DNA from: a virus
Length of the DNA stretch: 64,000 bases
Virus record (IMG/VR): IMGVR_UViG_3300032293_001706
Span: 62,001 to 126,000 of that record
Reading direction: 5' to 3' (one strand)
Positions 62,437 through 64,000 of the stretch are shown here, piece after piece. The notes below the pieces were generated by a model, which was not told the DNA's origin, ran no database searches, and saw nothing but the letters and a program-made list of their open reading frames with translations. A program made the position numbers and the translations under genes. Position 1 is the stretch's first letter. The number at the start of each line of letters is the position of its first letter.

Positions 62437-63347
62437 TGGCTTTAGGAACCTATGGGATAACAAGACCTGCTGACATGTCACCTGAAGATGTGGAAATCAT
62501 AATGATTTATACACCTTCAAGAGATTATACTGCAACTCCTGTTATCAAGAAATTAAACGCAGCACAAATACTAACACCTTACTTTAACAACTCTAGTACG
62601 GGTGGAGGAGCAAATGAAATTCTGGGGGGTATGTATAATTTAAGACTACCTTCAAATGAATTTAATAATATTGGAATCTATTCATTAATGATTAGGCCCG
62701 CAGAAATCAGAACAACATTAACTGATTGTGGTGTATTGGCATCACTTCCTTCTGTTAAAGGTTTAATTGTTGATTTAAATAATGTTCCTGTAACATTCAG
62801 GTCAAGATTTATATCTCAAGGACTTGTTGGATATAGAGTTGAATATTTAAATAGTGACGGTACAAAAATACCTAATTTTTACAGAGTTATCACATCATCA
62901 TTTTATGTGGATACTGTTAACACTCAACCAACAGGTGCTAATGTGAATAGTGTAAGATATAGGTACATTGATTCACCAGCAGCAAGAAATTTGGTTTTTA
63001 TGACAGTGACACCATCAAGTTCACCATCTAATAATCCTGCAGCAATACCATATATAGGTCAGCCTGGTCAACAAGTTATTCTAACAAATACATTCTTTAA
63101 TCCGTTTATGATAGAAATTGAAATGGCGGAATATGACCTAAATTCAGTTGCTATTGCTCTTTATGGTAATCAGGTTAAGGCGGTTGAACCTGGATTATAT
63201 ACCATTTATGATTCACAAAGTAGAATCTATAAACAATATAACCTATTTGAAATCAGAAGCGACTTTAATGATACATTATATGAAGTTCGTCAAGATAGGG
63301 GTAATAATATCGATACAAGTCAAAGTTTTGATAATATAGTTCAATAA
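62436..63347 (+). CDS. Baseplate/fibre hypothetical protein
   Basis: 303 aa, beta-rich, begins MALGTYGITRPADMSPEDVEIIMIYTPS. ILGGMYNLRLPSNEF and NNIGIYSLMIRPAEIR segments suggest a structural beta fold; no catalytic residues are seen. Overlaps the previous stop (TAATG) and shares the TAATG join with the last gene. T4 gp9/gp11 roles are possible by position only. Confidence 0.55.
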   Translation: MALGTYGITRPADMSPEDVEIIMIYTPSRDYTATPVIKKLNAAQILTPYFNNSSTGGGANEILGGMYNLRLPSNEFNNIGIYSLMIRPAEIRTTLTDCGVLASLPSVKGLIVDLNNVPVTFRSRFISQGLVGYRVEYLNSDGTKIPNFYRVITSSFYVDTVNTQPTGANVNSVRYRYIDSPAARNLVFMTVTPSSSPSNNPAAIPYIGQPGQQVILTNTFFNPFMIEIEMAEYDLNSVAIALYGNQVKAVEPGLYTIYDSQSRIYKQYNLFEIRSDFNDTLYEVRQDRGNNIDTSQSFDNIVQ

Positions 63348-64000
63348 TGACTAGAATAGTTGTTCCAAATACAGGTGCGGGATTTAATAGTCCTACTGAA
63401 AATTTAGTAGGTTTTCAGTCAGTGCAAGGTGGTGGTTTGACAAATACAAACTTCACATTTGATTATGGTATTACTGAAAAGATAAATCAAGAATATCAAA
63501 CAGGTGTATTTTCAGAACCTATTACACTTTCTACGTTAAACATTGAAACAATTGAGGAAGCAAGAGTTACTGCATCCAAAGATTTAAAAGTATATCCAAA
63601 TTTTGATTTAACGGAAGTAACAAACTTCACACTATATGGTTCATTAACAAAAAGACTTGAAGTATCGTTAACACAAATTATCAATTTCTTTCCCGCAGCA
63701 CTTGAAGTTGACCAAGTGTATTATGATTACACAACAGGTTATACCGCAACAAATGTAATTTATAATCAGAATGAAGATTTTACAACATTTGATATTGATG
63801 TAACAAGAATAAAAAATATTTTCGATATTGATTATTCTGTTAATGCTGAAAGAAATATATTATTAAGACCAACACCTGTAAGTCCGTTAAGGGCACTTAC
63901 AACAAGATATCAAGACTATTCATTATTCATTTCAACTGGAAGTACAGAATATAGAGTAATTTTATTTGAACCTAGTGATAGTTTAACAACAGGAACAATA
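63347..64000 (+). CDS. Baseplate/tail protein, partial at window end
   Basis: At least 218 residues, MTRIVVPNTGAGFN onward, reading to the window edge with no stop. Beta-rich with DYGITEKINQEYQTG and TTRYQDYSLFISTGST. ATG overlaps the preceding stop. Identity unknown; it is the next gene of the baseplate block. Confidence 0.55.
   Translation, partial: MTRIVVPNTGAGFNSPTENLVGFQSVQGGGLTNTNFTFDYGITEKINQEYQTGVFSEPITLSTLNIETIEEARVTASKDLKVYPNFDLTEVTNFTLYGSLTKRLEVSLTQIINFFPAALEVDQVYYDYTTGYTATNVIYNQNEDFTTFDIDVTRIKNIFDIDYSVNAERNILLRPTPVSPLRALTTRYQDYSLFISTGSTEYRVILFEPSDSLTTGTI

Overview
The window looks like part of the genome of a large, T4-related contractile-tailed phage. Strong or recognisable homologues of T4 parts are present: tail sheath (gp18), tail tube (gp19), gp25 and gp6 baseplate wedge proteins, family B DNA polymerase (gp43), gp32-like SSB, UvsX recombinase, gp41-like helicase and RNase H/FEN exonuclease. 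There is no ribosomal RNA and I saw no tRNA. The DNA is very AT-rich (roughly 30% G+C by eye). Shine-Dalgarno sequences are almost absent, the exception being GGAAAGG before the DNA polymerase. Together with a DUF5522-like gene, a family I know from Bacteroidota, this points to a phage of a Bacteroidota host, probably flavobacterial. The host is an inference.

Layout. 1-6731 (minus): a tightly overlapping operon of six glycosyltransferase genes that also carries a dUTPase and a DnaQ-like exonuclease. 6967-9898: a small LRR-like gene, then five minus-strand genes that are probably structural or internal-head proteins, including a WYL-like domain with a T4-style capsid-targeting leader. 9950-12901 (plus): a LamG-like fibre or adhesin and a small fibre-associated protein. 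12995-15724: DNA polymerase. 15735-21704 (minus): a small unknown, a gp13-like neck protein, a superoxide dismutase fused to a possible nuclease domain, and a SNF2 helicase interrupted by an intein. 21748-42321 (plus): the tail module (neck/gp14-like, gp15-like, sheath, tube, a chaperone pair with a possible frameshift, tape measure, and very large baseplate/hub proteins). 42347-50890: prohead-core-like protein and the replication/recombination block (gp32, uvsX, a frameshifted HNH gene, rnh, gp41-like helicase, B12-type ribonucleotide reductase). 51085-64000: the baseplate wedge block (gp25, gp6, a 1751-aa wedge protein with membrane-like helices, and further baseplate or fibre proteins, the last one cut by the window end).

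Expression. The heptamer TATTTAT recurs just upstream of gene starts on both strands, and in nine cases it lies only 4-6 nt before the start codon. That spacing fits a -10-like phage promoter that yields nearly leaderless mRNAs. Three good hairpin terminators follow the sheath, tube and SSB genes.

Most interesting items: the TATTTAT/leaderless signal, the SOD-nuclease-like fusion, a class-3-like intein (Phe where Trp is expected) in the helicase Walker A motif, a possible +1 frameshift in the tail chaperone genes, membrane helices inside a baseplate protein, and T4-like capsid-targeting leaders on several accessory proteins.
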